Part shown: piece by piece, positions 37,698 through 52,082 of the stretch
Layout of the letters: each line of letters opens with the position of its first letter
Position numbering within the stretch: the stretch's first letter is position 1
Origin: Symsagittifera roscoffensis
Lineage: Eukaryota; Xenacoelomorpha; Acoela; Convolutidae
DNA length: 64,000 nucleotides
NCBI RefSeq assembly: GCF_963678635.1
Contig: NW_026971269.1
Span: 1-64,000 of the forward strand
Reading direction: 5' to 3'
Translations under genes and position numbers: made by a program
Notes under the pieces: generated by a model
The model's database searches: none
What the model was told of the DNA's origin: nothing
The model's input: only the letters and a program-made list of their open reading frames with translations

Positions 37698-38657
37698 TGC
37701 GTCACCACTTCATCTATCTTCAAATTCTATTGTCACCAATTGTAATGTCATCACCGTCTCCCGCCTGAGCCACTTCAGCTTAGACTGGTCATCGGCTCGT
37801 GAGTACACGCCATTCCAATGGCTGGCGGAAATATCGGGTTTCCTCGATGGCACGGCTTTTATCTTCTTCCGGCTCCACAGGTCAGAAAATTTGAACTCTT
37901 AGGTGTGCAGGGCTGCAACGTTTCAGCTGAGGAAGCGTGGCTCCATTCCGTCACTCCACCTTAACATTTTTTCTTCCACATCCTGTGCGGCTTCAATCCT
38001 AGGGAAAAGGGCAGGACTGGTCACAACCTACAGCATTCTTCGGATTAGCGGATATTGAGGACACCTATCAGGCAGTGAACCTGAACCTGCCAACCACACT
38101 TCTTGGTGTTCCCTCACGTGAACATACGTCTCCGGCCAAGCCGAGATTTTCAGCGCAACCTTCGTGCCTCTGATCACTGGCCGCTATTTCAGAAGCTTGA
38201 GATTGATTTGGGCGATCGACAGATCTTCACCGCCCATTCGACATTTGAAGCTGTTGTTGAAATCTATCGGAATAGATAATACAGCTTGTGATCAATCTGT
38301 CGGTTCCGTGTCGTTATCACTACATTCAATCGTCCTTCCGACAGCAAGGTAACCATAGAAAACACAAATTGCAATGATTCGGGCGATGAGGCGTAGCCAG
38401 GGGACAATATTAAGTTAACTTAGACCAGTTGTAATGAATTCTCGGCCTGCAGCATGGCGGAGAGAAGGGTTATTATTGCTTCTCCCATTACTTCCGTGCT
38501 CGGGCGCGACCCGCCGACAAGACTGTTCAATAATCCTCGACTCTGCAAATGCCATTCGAAACTGCTATTATGACCACTTGTGGGCACATGTTCACCACTC
38601 TTTGGGAGCCGCGAGGAAGATCACGTCCGACCAGAATAGGGAGCAAGACGTGTAAAG
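37698..38657 (-). pseudogene. M relic, copy 5 (unit III)
   Basis: This is the second M copy of unit III. It keeps the CAATTG variant near its start seen at 21,254, confirming descent from the unit II second copy. No G follows it. Confidence 0.4.
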
Positions 38658-40000
38658 CTAATCAGAGCTGGGTAACATCAAGATCCTTCCCAATTTTATC
38701 TCCAGAGGGTCATACGCGGACTCCTTCGGTGACTTCAGGTGCGCATATCTCTTATCATCACTTTCCAAGGAATTTATCCGGGGGTAGTCACGTGATTTTT
38801 TGCCCACTTGCTGTCCTAGTGGCTTTTCAAAAAGCCGGTACATATTGTTATGCTTGGTGTTGGGCTTGTTCTCTGAAGGAACTTCCTCTTTCGGCTCGGC
38901 GGCGCTATTTTCCCCGGCTGTTAATGGACCTCCGTCAGTGATCTCGTTTTCAGGGATCCCATTAAATTGTCCTTGGGTAACCCCTCCAGATCCACCAGCC
39001 TCAGAGTAGTGGCGGAACCTAATTGGTCTTCTTCTGCCAAAAACCAATCCACGCCTGATATTCGGTATAATCCATAGAGCACTTCAGCGTGTTCATGTTC
39101 AGCTTCAAGGCCATTTCCGCCTATCGGTGTTGATCGTCGCTGCTGGGTCTGCTTGCCACCTTCCTTGAGCCGCTGGTGCTCCTGCAGACTGACTCGCGAT
39201 TTTCGTGATTGCTTGGAAGAATTGCTTGCTGTTGACCATTCCTGGACCCAAATCGGTCCTCCAAGGATCCACAAATTCTCTCTCACATCTGAGCTGGCCA
39301 GCGTTCGCTTCCGCCACCAGAGCTCCTAGACGAGCCGCTAGTCTAGCCCGTCTTACGATGATCCACCATTCGTAACGCACTCTCGATATCCATTAACCTG
39401 AGCTCATTCGGGTTTTCGGCAATCAAGATCATGACCATGATATTCCATCGGGTCAAGTTTCCGTTCATGAAGTCAGCTATTGGTAAGCCAGCATCTGGGT
39501 TCAGATGAATGGTGCACGAGACCACGAGCCTCGGTCTGGTTTTCTCTTTTACCTCATTGAGAAAACAGACCAGCAGTGGTTCCCATTTGGCTTCGGGGGT
39601 GACTGGATTACTCAAAATGTTACTCGTTCCTATCACGAGGATTAGCGTCTCCGCCCGGTCTTCATTCTGTAATTCTATCATCTTAATCACTTTAGCCACC
39701 GAGGCTCCCCCAAAGGAGATTGCAGTGGTCTGGCCACCACGAGGATATCTGGCAAGAGCCTGTTTCTGCCCTTTTGAGAGATATCGAATCAAACTCGCCG
39801 AAGGCCAACATCAACACTTCTTCTGTGGGGTGTTACCCACGGCCCTCTCTCCCCATTGCATTCAGGAGTGCGACGGTGAACATCGCGAGATCCGGATACT
39901 CCAGCCCAATGTTGCATTCTAACATATGCTGGTATATCTTATCAAGAGCCGTTACCAGACTCGCTGAGATGGAGTCCATAAGATCGTTCGTGTCGCTCAA
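38658..40000 (-). pseudogene. E relic, copy 5 (unit III), 22-bp deletion
   Basis: A 22-bp deletion at about 39,081 (between AGAGCA and CACTTCAG) removes most of a KMMLYG/RRRKDD-coding stretch and swaps frames. The former C-terminal frame is split into 38,658-39,047, and a new 121-codon fused frame arises at 38,921-39,286. Other lesions are as in copy 2. Confidence 0.5.
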
Positions 40001-40531
40001 CTTTTCGTATCTTTATTCTTCAATTTGATTTCGGTTTCAAACGTCAATAAACAAATACCTGATCAATCCCGATCTAAAAGACAAGTTTAACTTAGCAACG
40101 GTTATGCAAATCGTTTTGCCTCAATGATAAACCATAATTCGCACGTTTTAAAACAGTCATTTGAAATTTAAAAAATTTTCTTTAAAAATTAACACCGAGG
40201 TGGATCATCCACCTCCATTTATCTCAATTTAAAGTGATAAGTTGCCTTCACATATACTCCTGGAAAATTCCAGGTCACAATCAAAAAACCAACACATGAT
40301 CGTAGCTATACACGAATGAACAATATAACAACAACACATATCAACTACATTTGTACATGGCGTTTTAAAAAAACCTAATGCTGGATACAAATTCAAATAT
40401 CTAAATCCTACTTCCTAAAAATATAACCTAGTAAAAAAAATCCTAATCCTAATAGTGGCATTAGCATAAGCTTAGATAGTACTTCCTATGCAAGTATACT
40501 TCTATATCAGTTTCCGAGAAAATCACATGCA
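40001..40531. other. H spacer, copy 6
   Basis: Hairpins are at 40,197-40,215 and 40,259-40,274. It leads into C copy 5. Confidence 0.55.
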
Positions 40532-42636
40532 CTAGAGCTTATACCTCTCCCGGATTTTTTTCCCTATTGGGATCAAAACCGCTAAGGAGAACGAGGTCAC
40601 TCTCTCGATCAGGAACTCCCTAAGTCGGGTCAGTTCCAGCACTAGACTTTCGGGTTTCACGTGTTGCCTATCGGTAGCCATTTTACCAAAAAACAGACGT
40701 AATTTCCAGGTATTCGCAACAAGTGGCAGCGCTATCATCCGTCCTACAACAGGCTTTGTTTCCATGAAAACTCGATATAGTTATACTTTTTTTTTAAATT
40801 GGCAGCTAGTGCTGTTATGATTCTTACATCAGCGGTTATCGCTCTGGCGCTCGTGCGTGCCGTGAGTATAAAATCACTGTCAGTCACAACGATGTTGTTC
40901 CAGTAAGGTTATGGAAGATCAAAACATTACTCAAAATCCGTCCAAACGCCGATTTTTTAAGGTTTTCTCCATCCGTTTCCAGTTCTCCGGTTTCTCTTGC
41001 CAGTTTTAGATTTTAATCATCATCATTTTGATGTGGGTGAGTCCTACCCCCACTCCCTGGACTAAAATATTCATCAAGTTTTCCGTAATTCGCCCAGGAT
41101 CGAGCAGATCGAGGTTGGACTCGGAAACGCACAATGATCCAACTGGAGCGAACCAGTTGCGCTCAGTGTTGTCATTACTGATGTACTTGATGCTGGACTG
41201 ATCGACATTCTGAATAGTCAGGACTGTCTCCTTTGGATCTGCAGGCAGATCATGGAGCCTTTCCAGCACTCGTAATTTTGTCAAATCTTGCTTAAGCAGT
41301 TGTTCTACTTCAGGTTAGAATTCCGCTTCCGGTTCTGACTGCTCGTCGATCCAGTTCATCTCTGTAACTTTTGAGCACTGTCACGTTTATTTGCTTTTTT
41401 GCCATAACGCATTTCAATGCCCTACTTTCTGCCATGACGCATTTCAATGCACTAAATTCTTTTTTTTTTCTAGAAGCTCTGTTCCTCAAAATACAATTTC
41501 GTCAACTCTATCCAGGTATCAATGCAGCCATTTGACTCTTATTTTTATTTGGGCTTCGGATTTCGGCTTCTCGAGTGTTCTTCGTGATCTTTCCCCTCCC
41601 TCAGTAGACTTCGAAAGTTTAGTGATGAACGTCTCAAGAATTTTGTCAAGCTGCTCAAACTTTGATGCGTTTATCGTAGTGTCATGTGAGAAAATTGTTA
41701 AAACTGAAATCAATCTGATCTGGGGCATTGTGGATAAACGTGTCCCTGATGAGGCTTCCACATCTGGCGGGACAGAATACGTCCAGTCTGTACTTGGTGG
41801 CGCTGCCCTAGGCTTCTCTCTCTGCTTAGACCCAAAACTTGTTCTCAATCTCGGGAGATCCTCTGTGAGCCTGGAGGCTCGACACCGTTCAGTTAGTTGA
41901 CGTGAATTTTCTCTCGGATTTGAGCGTTTTTTTTTTAGTTGTTGCGTCTAATCTACTCTCCAATTTAGTCAACGCTCGAGCATAGGTATTTTCATGATCC
42001 TTCTCGTGTCATTCTGTGGTCTCTTTCTTCAGATTCCTTAGTGGTTAGAGCTAAACTCTCCGCAAGGCACTGATTGGTGTTCTGAATCAGCTGGACTGAT
42101 CACATTTGGCCTGTAACTTCGCATCTGCCAGATCTTCTCTTAGCTTTTCATGGCCCTGTTGAGTCTCTCATCTTCTCGGTCGATTTTTTCTGCCATGTCA
42201 TGCCTCAGTTCTTCAAGACCTGTCAGAATATCGGCAAACATGACTCTCACATCTTTGGCCGAGTCCAACAATGAGGTCTAGGGACGACGACGCCAATTGA
42301 GGTTGCAGCCTAGTGCTCGATGATGCACCACCTCTCTGTGTATCCATCGACATCATAAGTCTATCCGATGTCGAGGACGCTCCCATTGTTAGTCCATCTG
42401 ATAACGGTCAGGTGGACATCGCTTTCTTCTTCATCTCCTGCCTCGGGCTAGAAGTAAAATCCATGTCTGAGTGAATTGGTCCCAGATGAGCAAAATAGAT
42501 AGCAACCCACAAGTTAGGAGCAATGTCATGCGTTCATCAAACAACGAGTTGGATTAGCGTTTCGCCCCCTTCCTCGAAGGGATTTGGTTGGGTTGCGTTT
42601 GTCGCCCTGCCTCAGCGTTTTGCCCTATGTCGCCAT
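40532..42636 (-). pseudogene. C relic, copy 5 (type b)
   Basis: This matches the copy at 24,069-26,173, including the TAG at codon four and the 266-bp loss. The tandem repeat is at 41,400-41,459. One substitution (TAGTGGTTAG at about 42,040) is private. Confidence 0.45.
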
Positions 42637-45068
42637 CTACCTTCTTTTTGCTTCATAGTTTCCTTCCCCTCACTAAAAGACCAGCGCGATCTTTACTCGT
42701 TGCCTCATGAACAAAAACGTCGTAGGTACTGCTAACAGAAAATTAGCGACGGCGCGACTTACTCTTCAGCGTACTTCCCGTGCTAAGTCTCGGGATCTTA
42801 GTCGCTTCTCATAAGGAGCCCGTCTTCCACTTGTTTGATAACAAAAGAGGTTATGAAAAGTTTTCGACTCCGCTCAAACTCCTGATTCATAAGATTATCG
42901 CAAAAGTTTGCAAGATACAGTAACCAACACAAAAAAAAACAATCAACAAAAAACATTTAGGTGACAGCGATCTCTCGTATCAATATCAAATAAACGGCTG
43001 TAGTTCTTCCAAATCATTGCCTCATTTAAAATGAAGCAAGTTTTTGTAAAGTAGCATTGATGACTTCAATAAGGATAAACAAAACCTAGTCCTAAAATTA
43101 AGAATTCCCTCAATTAGAACACTCCAAATGAACGAAGCCTGGGACACTGCCGTCTCAAGTGAGTATTTTTTTGCTACTTCACTCACCGATGTGTTCTTCT
43201 ATGTGTCCTGCGATCGACCAAGCTTTCCTATTAAGTAGCTCAAGGCGACCAAGTATTCAAGATTTGATCGAAGCAAAAGCTCTCCCACACTCGGACAGTT
43301 CCAAGTGCCCGCGAATTGGAAACAAATTTCTCTTCTCAAATGAGTGTTTCGAAGCTAGTACGCTCACCGAGATTTTCTTCTATGTGTTCCTGTATTGCCC
43401 AAGTCTTCCTGCTAAGTGGCTCAAGGCAACCAAACAACCAAAATCGAAAACGAAGGAACTTGTTCGGATACTTTGATGATCCCGATCTAGAATCCAAAGT
43501 TGATCGCAAATCCCCGGGTCATCTGCTCTACCTACCATTAATACACGATCCCCGTAGGTACTTGACATTCTATTTCAATTAAAAAAAAAGGTGCTTGATT
43601 TATCTTAATCATCTCGGAGGGTACCTTTGGTTTTCACTAAGGAGGGTTGTTAGGGGCTTAAGTCACTTCAGAGGGTTACTTAGGAGGGTACCTAAGGCAC
43701 TTAAGATACTTCCGAGGGTTCACGAAAATTCAATAAGGAGGGTTGTTAAAGGGCTTAAGTAACTTATGAGGGTTATCTCGGAGGGTTCCCCAAAAATTTC
43801 CAAAATATCATTTTTTAACTCAAAGGGGTCTCCAGCTAGAATGAAAATGAACCGCAATAGACTAATTTTACTCTGGGGTGCTACTTGAACCATTTCTAAG
43901 ATTTCCGCAAAAACTTTTTCACTAACGAGAGTCACTTCAGCGGCTTAATTGACGCCTGAGGGTTACTTCGGAGGGTAACTCAAAAAACACAAATTCAAGT
44001 GATTTCGCCTTGAAAAAGCCTCGGATTTCCTTCTAATTTACCTAAAACATGGGTTCTCAGAGACTTTTTTTGCAATTCTTGCTGAAAGCGCTGAAAAAAT
44101 ACTCGCAACGAGCGTAGTAGCTCTGTAGAGTACTGGAGTATTGCAAAAACCGGAACAAAATTGGTTTAGAAAAAAAACGTTTGCCAAAATTTCTCGGTTT
44201 GTGCCCTCGACTTCCATCTTATTCACTGAGCTACACGGTGGGAATCGTTGTTGTTAGTGTGCAAGGGTTGTTGTAACTGAGCGCGTTATGCTAGCAACCT
44301 TTTAGTGCTATATTTTTCATCACGTTACCTCTATAAGCTCAAGTTTTCAACCTTCAAAACAAATTTACATTTTTCAAAAAATCACGAAAATCTTGATCGT
44401 AAAATTTAGTTTTGCCAACTTCTCCTGAAACTTTTCCGCGCAGTTTCTTCTGTTAGGGGGTTTGAACTACGTAATAGAACACTGCGTAGAAGTTTTTTCC
44501 CGTTCGGAAGATCTCGGATATCCAAAAAATTAAGATTAAGATTTTGGACCGAAAAACGCTATTTTTCGACAAAATTAGGATGATTCGGTTCTAAAAATGG
44601 GAGATCAAAAATGTGTGGGCCAGTTGTAATCTCCTAGTAGTCGTTAACTAATATTACTATAATCTCCTTTACACGAGCCGATTGTGTCCCCCACCGCCTA
44701 AATTTTCTGAAATAGTACCCGAACCATACTAAAAGTGTGCTGACCTCAGCGGCAAAATTATCATTATTGAGCTTAAATACTCAAGCAACACTCGAAGGAG
44801 GGTACCTAACGAACAACCAATACACTCGCTCTTACTATGAAAAATGATATAAGTCAATCTGAAACATCAACAAATAGGAAAGCCGAATCAAATCTCATCC
44901 GGAAAAAAATTTAAACTGCCTTTTCAAGTTTTTTTTTTATTGTTTTTTGTGTTTTTTGGATTTTTCTACATTTTTCTACCTTTTCTTTTTGAAGTATAAC
45001 TATTTTTGGCTTCTTTTTTTAGTTATATATTATTTTTGATTGGTTTTACGCTTTCTCCACAAATGTTT
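42637..45068. other. N-T modules, copy 5 (type b)
   Basis: This is non-coding. G-rich words lie at 43,614-43,788 and the type b segment of about 49 bp at about 44,451-44,499. The T module is cut at the TTGG junction. Confidence 0.6.
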
Positions 45069-46866
45069 TTGGACTCGGAAACGCACAATGATCCAACTGG
45101 AGCGAACCAGTTGCGCTCAGTGTTGTCATTACTGATGTACTTGATGCTGGACTGATCGACATTCTGAATAGTCAGGACTGTCTCCTTTGGATCTGCAGGC
45201 AGATCATGGAGCCTTTCCAGCACTCGTAATTTTGTCAAATCTTGCTTAAGCAGTCGTTCTACTTCAGGTTAGAATTCCGCTTCCGGTTCTGACTGCTCGT
45301 CGATCCAGTTCATCTCTGTAACTTTTGAGCACAGTCATGTTTATTTGCTTTTTGCCATAACGCATTTCAATGCCCTACTTTCTGCCATGACGCATTTCAA
45401 TGCACTAAATTCTTGTTTTTTTTTTCGAGAAGTTCTGTTCCTCAAAATACAATTTCGTCAACTCTATCCAGGTGTCAATGCAGCCATCTGACTCTTATTT
45501 TTATTTGGGCTTCGGATTTCGGCTTCTCGAGTGTTCTTCGCGATCTTTCCCCTCCCTCAGTAGACTTCGAGAGTTTAGTGATGAACGTCTCAAGAATTTT
45601 ATCAAGCTGCTCAAACATTGATGCATTTATCGTAGTGTCATGTGAGAAAATTGTTAAAACTGAAATCAATCTGATCTGGGACATTGTGGATAAACGTGTC
45701 CCTGATGAGGCTTCCACATCTGGCGGGACAGAATACGTCCAGTCTGTACTTGGTGGCGCTGCACTAGGCTTCTCTCTCTGCTTAGACCCAAAACTTGTTC
45801 TCAATCTCGGGAGATCCTCTGTGAGCCTGGAGGCTCGACACCGTTCAGTTAGTTGACGTGAATTTTCCCTCAGATTTGAGCGTTTTTTTTTGGTTGTTGC
45901 GTCTAATCTACTCTCCAATTTAGTCAACGCTCGAGCATAGGTATTTTCATGATCCTTCTCGTGTCATTCTGTGGTCTCTTTCTTCAGATTCCTTAGTGGC
46001 TAGAGCTAAACTCTCCGCAAGGCACTGATTGGTGTTCTGAATCAGCTGGACTGATCACATTTGGCCTGTAACTTCGCATCTGCCAGATCTTCTCTTAGCT
46101 TTTCATGGCCCTGTTGAGTCTCTCATCTTCTCGGTCAATTTTTTCTGCCATATCATGCCTCAGTTCTTCAAGACCTGTCAGAATATCGGCAAACATGACT
46201 CTCACATCTTTGGCCGAGTCCAACAATGAGGTCTAGGGACGGCGACGCCAATCGAGGTTGCAGCCTAGTGCTCGATGATGCACCACCTCTCTGTGTATCC
46301 ATCGACATCATAAGTCTATCCGATGTCGAGGACGCTCCCATTGTTAGTCCATCCGACAACGGTCTTGACGGTCAGGTGGACATCGCTTTCCTCTTCATCT
46401 CCTGCCTCGGTCTAGGTGTAAAATCCATGTCTGAGTGAATTGGTCCCAGATGAGCAAAATAGATAGCAACCCACTAGTTAGGAGCAATGTCATGCGTTTA
46501 TCAAACAACGTCTTGAAATTCTTTTTCATTTTCGATCTTGACTCTTCTTCCCTGGGACTTATGCTCGACACCATCGCGTTCTTACTCTGCTTGGCCAGAG
46601 AAGATTGTTCCACTCTCCCAATATCGTTCTTGGTCTCCGACATAGACGGGCCCATGAATATCACTTCGTCTCCTGCGTTAGCCTCGGAACGGTCCGAGGT
46701 CCCTCCAAGTCCTTCAATTCTTTCCTGCCCAGAGTCATCGCCAGATCCTTCAAGGTCGCCATGATTGTGGTGGTCGAGTTGGATTACCGTTTCTCCCCCT
46801 TCCTCGAAGGGATTTGGTTGGGTTGCGTTTGTCGCCCTGCCTCAGTGTTTCGCCCTTTGTCGCCAT
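45069..46866 (-). pseudogene. C relic, copy 6 (b/a chimera, 3' truncated)
   Basis: This matches copy 4 at 28,606-30,403, with the same type switch between about 45,260 and 45,333. The open stretch of 150 codons is at 45,475-45,927. Confidence 0.45.
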
Positions 46867-49611
46867 CTACAATCTTTTCACTTCTTAGTTTCCTTCCCCT
46901 CACAAAAAGACCACCGCGACCTTTACTCGTTGCCTCATGAACAAAAACGTCGTAGTTACTGCTAACAGAAAATTAGCGACGGCGCGACATACTCTTCCGC
47001 GTACTTCCCGTGCTAAGTCTCGGGATCTTATTCGCTTCTCATAAAGAGCCCGTCTTCTACTTGTTTGGTAGCAAATGAGGTTATGAAAAGGTTTCGACTC
47101 CGCTCAATCTCTTGATTCATAAGAGTATCGCAAAAGTTTGCAAGATACAGTAACCAACACAAAAAAAACACAATCAACAAAAAACATTTAGGTGACAGCG
47201 ATATCTCGTATCAATATCAAATAAACGGCTGTAGATCTTCCAAATCATTGCCTCATTTAAAATGAAGCAAGTTTTTGTAAAGTAGCATTGATGACTTCAA
47301 TAAGAATAAACAAAACCTACTCCTAAAATTAAGAATTCCCTGAATTAGAACACTCCAAATGAACGAAGCCTGGGACACTGCCGTCTCAACTGTGTTTTTT
47401 TTTTGCTACTTCACTCACCGATGTGTTCTTCTATGTGTCCTGCGATCGACCAAGCTTTCCTATTAAGTAGCTCAAGGCGAACAAGTATTCATGATTTGAT
47501 CGAAGCAAAAGCTCTCCCACACTCGGACAGTTCCAAGTGCCCGGGAATTGGAAACAAATTTCTCTTCTCAAATGAGTGTTTCGAAGCTAGTACGCTCACA
47601 GAGATTTTCTTCTACGTGTTCCTGTATTGCCAAGTCTTCCTGCTAAGTGGCTCAAGTCAACCAAACAACCAAAATCGAAAACGAAGAAACTTGTTCGGAT
47701 ACTTTGATGATCCCGATCTTGAATCCAAAGTTGATCGCAAATCCCCGGGTCATCTGGTCTACCTACCATTAATACACGCACCCCGTAGGTACTTGACAAT
47801 CTATTTCAATTTAAAAAAAAAGGTGCTTGATTTATCTTAATCATCTCGGAGGGTACCTTTGGTTTTCACTAAGGAGAGTTGTCAGGGGCTTAAGTCACTT
47901 CAGAGGGTTACTTAGGAGGGTACCTAACGCACTTAAGTTACTTCCGAGGGTTCACGAACACAATAAGGAGGGTTGTTAAGGGGCTTAAGTAACTTATGAG
48001 GGTTATCTCGGAATGTTCTCCAAAAATTTCCAAAATATCATTTTTTTAACTCAAAGGGGTCTCCAGCTAAAATGAACCGCAATAGACTAATTTTGATCTG
48101 GGGTGCTACTTGAACCATTTCTAAGATTTCCGCAAAAATTTTTTCACTAACGAGAGTCACTTCAGCGGCTTAATTGACGCCTGAGAGTTACTTCGGAGGA
48201 TACCTCAAAAAACACAAATTCAAGTGATTTCGCCTTGAAAAAGCCTCGGATTTCCTTCTAATTTACCTTAAACATGGTTAGTTGAACTTATCAACCTACT
48301 TTATAGGATAAAACTGGAATTGTACAAAAAAAAACTTTTAGCTCGGAATGCTCCTTAAATTAAGACCCTCCAAACTGACAAACTCTTAAAAACTCTTTCT
48401 TCCGATATTATCAACCAAAAAACAGTTGTGGGTCGGTAAAATGAATAAAAACATTGACTTACTGTATCAAAGTTGATCCGATCGATTCAGTAGTCTTTGA
48501 GAAAGCAACAAAAACGCAGTTGTTAATTTTACTTTTTCACTACCTATATAGGTTCTCAGAGACTTTTTTCGCAATAGTGCTGAAAGCGCTGAAAAAATAC
48601 TCGGAACCAGCGTAGTAGCTCTATAGAGTACTGGATTATTGCAAAAACCGGAACAAAATTGGTTTAGAAAGAAAACTTTTGCCAAAATTTCTCGGTTTGT
48701 GCCCTCGACTTCCATCTTATTCACTGAGCTACACGGTGGGAATCGTTGTTGTTAGTGTGCAAGGGTTGTTGTAACTGAGCGCGTTATGCTAGCAACCTTT
48801 TAGTGCTATATTTTTCATCACGTTACCTCTATAAGCTCAAGTTTTCAACCTTCAAAACAAATTTACATTTTTCAAAAAATCACGAAAATCTTGATCGTAA
48901 AATTTAGTTTTGCCAACTTCTCCTGAAATTTTCCGCGCAGTTTCTTCCCGTTCGGAAGATCTCCGATATACAAAAAATTAAGGTCAAGATTTTGGACCGA
49001 AAAACGCGAATTTTCGACAAAATTAGGATGATTCGATTCTAAAAATGGGAGATCAAAAATGTGTAGGCCAGTTGTAACCTCCTAGTAGTCGTTAACCAAT
49101 ATTATTATAATCTCCTTTACACGAGCCGATCTTGTCTCCACCGCCTAAATTTTCTGAAATAGTACCCGAACCATACTAAAAGTGTGCTGACTCACCGGCA
49201 AAATTATCATTATCGAGCTTAAATACTCAAGCAACACTCGAAGGAGGGTACCTAACCAACAACCAATACACTCGCGCTTACTATGAAAAATGATATAAGT
49301 CAATCTGAAACAACAACAAATAGGAAAGCCGAATCAAATCTCATCCGGAAAAAAATTTAAACTGCCTTTTCAAGTTTTTTTTTATTGTTTTTTGTGTTTT
49401 TTGTATTTTTCTACATTTTTCTACCTTTTCTTTTTGAAGTATATCTATTTTTGGCTTCTTTTTTTAGTTATATATTATTTTTGATTGGTTTTACGCTTTC
49501 TCCACAAATGTTTTTGGTCCCAGAGCCTAGGGATAAGTAGGCTCTAGACTTGCCACCCAACCCTCCGACCTCCGAAACTTTCGGTCTTAATTAGGTTAAG
49601 AAGCCAAATAT
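46867..49611. other. N-T modules, copy 6 (type a)
   Basis: This is non-coding. G-rich words lie at 47,844-48,019, the T-rich tract at about 49,373-49,490 and the T hairpin at 49,522-49,545. It ends at the unit III/IV junction. Confidence 0.6.
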
Positions 49612-51134
49612 CGTCCCATATCAGACCAGCATTTGGATTTGGGCAACATGAAGTATTCATAAGCTTCCACAACGTCACCAGGCTGTTGTTAAGTGGACCG
49701 TCCCACGAACCACATTCGAAACTCAAATTTGCTTCCAGCTTAGGAACCGAGGTTTCAACCACTCGCTCCTCGAGGATCACGCCCAACAGCAATTGTTCAG
49801 AGGTTATCAGTCAAATTTCTCGTACTCTTTGCCCCTTTTTTCTCAATAGCTTTCACGCATTCCTCCATCACCGGAGTGGGGATACGATCCACCACAAACC
49901 TCTTGAAGAAAAATGCGTCTTTTCATTCCGCCCAGGCTAATGCGGAATCGTCCCTGGCAATCAACACCTTCAGAGCTTCTACCAGCTTCAATTGCTGCTC
50001 CTTTGACTTGATCTCAATAGTGGTTGCTTACTCCTGCTTCCTTATCCCGACGAGGCAACGTATCAATTTTATCTGCAACTTTGTCCTCACACATGGATTT
50101 GCGAGATCAGCCGTGACTGTCGGCGGCGTATTCATGGTGTCTTCGAAGTTTTTCTGGAAATCCGATCTCCAACAAACTTTACCAAGCTGTTCTAGGCCAC
50201 CTTCATTCACTTCCGATGACATCACTGCGTAATAATCTTTTCTTTTTCATTTCGACCCGTCATCAACTCCTTGAGGTATTCGTGCATAGCTTGTTTATCA
50301 TGCCATTCCATTACGCTCCCTCTCGCCGAGTTCCTCGGTTTCAACATTTCTACATAGACACTAGCAGGATTGACCATGTGGACTGACTCAGGCACCGTCA
50401 TGAGGCTATACTCGACCAAGTTGAGCGGTCTCTCTAATTTTATCTTTGCTGTGTTCGTCCGGGAGGGTATGTAATCATCCAGCGCAGCGGATCCACATTT
50501 GCTGATAACCTCGATCTCCAGCCCAGTATCCGCCAAGCTTCTCTTATTCTTTCTTGATTTTGAAGCTGTCGATATCAATCTCGCCAACAGCATTGGTGGC
50601 ATCTGATTTTCTTTCTCTCCACTGCTATGCATGGCACCATCCCGTTGTCCGCTTTCGACAGGACGGAAAATTTTTGCCAATGACGTTACCACCGCGACTG
50701 CTTTTGACATTACCATTTCAGGCCTTTAGGATCCATCAAGGAAATTGGCTCCACAGGGGACAGGCTAGCTGGGGGTTCTCTGGTGGGTGACATGAATTAA
50801 GATCGCGTCACCAGCACTAAATTTTCATTCGCTCCCCCACCTTCTGTCTCATTGAAGCAGTATTCCAATCGTTCTCAGATCTCTCTCCAGGGCACCTAGG
50901 TCAATTTCACTCACTTTGTCACACTTGCCCTCCATGGGATCGTCCTCTCCTTGGTTTTTCTTAGTTACATCTTTGTTTTTTCCATTTTCGTCTGGCTTGA
51001 GTCCAGGCCCAGAGGGGTCTTGGTGCATGTCAATTCCTTAGTCCGGCTAAGCCGGTACCGTCAGGTCAGCCGCATGGTAGAACACTTCATCAATTATGAG
51101 GACTTCTACAGGTTCCTCAGCATGCGTCACCACT
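49612..51134 (-). pseudogene. G relic, copy 4 (unit IV)
   Basis: This matches unit III, including the Lys to Asn change; the 164-codon stretch is at 50,222-50,716 and the acidic segment at 50,849-51,028. Confidence 0.5.
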
Positions 51135-52082
51135 TCATCTATCTTCAAATTCTATTGTCACCAATTCTAATGTCATCACCGTCTCCCGCCTGAGCCACTT
51201 CAGCTTAGACTGGTCATCGGCTCGTGAGTACACGCCATTCCAATGGCTGGCGGAAATATCGGGTTTCCTCGATGGCACGGCTTTTATCTTCTTCCGGCTC
51301 CACAGGTCAGAAAATTTGAACTCTTAGGTGTGCAGGGCTGCAACGTTTCAGCTGAGGAAGCGTGGCTCCATTCCGTCACTCCACCTTAACATTTTTTCTT
51401 CCACATCCTGTGCGGCTTCAATCCTAGGGAAAAGGGCAGGACTGGTCACAACCTACAGCATTCTTCGGATTAGCGGATATTGAGGACACCTATCAGGCAG
51501 TGAACCTGAACCTGCCAACCACACTTCTTGGTGTTCCCTCACGTGAACATACGTCTCCGGCCAAGCCGAGATTTTCAGCGCAACCTTCGTGCCTCTGATC
51601 ACTGGCCGCTATTTCAGAAGCTTGAGATTGATTTGGGCGATCGACAGATCTTCACCGCCCATTCGACATTTGAAGCTGTTGTTGAAATCTATCGGAATAG
51701 ATAATACAGCTTGTGATCAATCTGTCGGTTCCGTGTCGTTATCACTACATTCAATCGTCCTTCCGACAGCAAGGTAACCATAGAAAACACAAATTGCAAT
51801 GATTCGGGCGATGAGGCGTAGCCAGGGGACAATATTAAGTTAACTTAGACCAATTGTAATGAATTCTCGGCCTGCAGCATGGCGGAGAGAAGGGTTATTA
51901 TTGCTTCTCCCATTACTTCCGTGCTCGGGCGCGACCCGCCGACAAGACTGTTCAATAATCCTCGACTCTGCAAATGCCATTCGAAACTGCTATTATGACC
52001 ACTTGTGGGCACATGTTCACCACTCTTTGGGAGCCGCGAGGAAGATCACGTCCGACCAGAATAGGGAGCAAGACGTGTAAAG
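51135..52082 (-). pseudogene. M relic, copy 6 (unit IV)
   Basis: This matches unit III copy 4, including CAATTGTAATG at 51,852. It is the only M copy in this unit. Confidence 0.4.

Larger units (their letters stand above)
34660..40710. repeat. 3.0-kb M-E-H tandem duplication in unit III
   Basis: Copies are 34,660-37,697 and 37,698-40,710, with the same junction as in unit II, so it was inherited and not formed independently. The second copy is 22 bp shorter. Confidence 0.93.
41115..49513. repeat. C-N-T tandem duplication in unit III
   Basis: Copies are 41,115-45,068 (type b) and 45,069-49,513 (type b start, then type a), with the same TTGG junction as in unit II. Confidence 0.92.
33149..49611. 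repeat. array unit III, 16,463 bp
   Basis: This is nearly identical to unit II, with the same inner duplications and the same breakpoints. Differences noticed include a 22-bp deletion at about 39,081 and scattered substitutions, for example CAATTGTAATG at 35,389 where unit II has CAGTTGTAATG. Confidence 0.92.
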
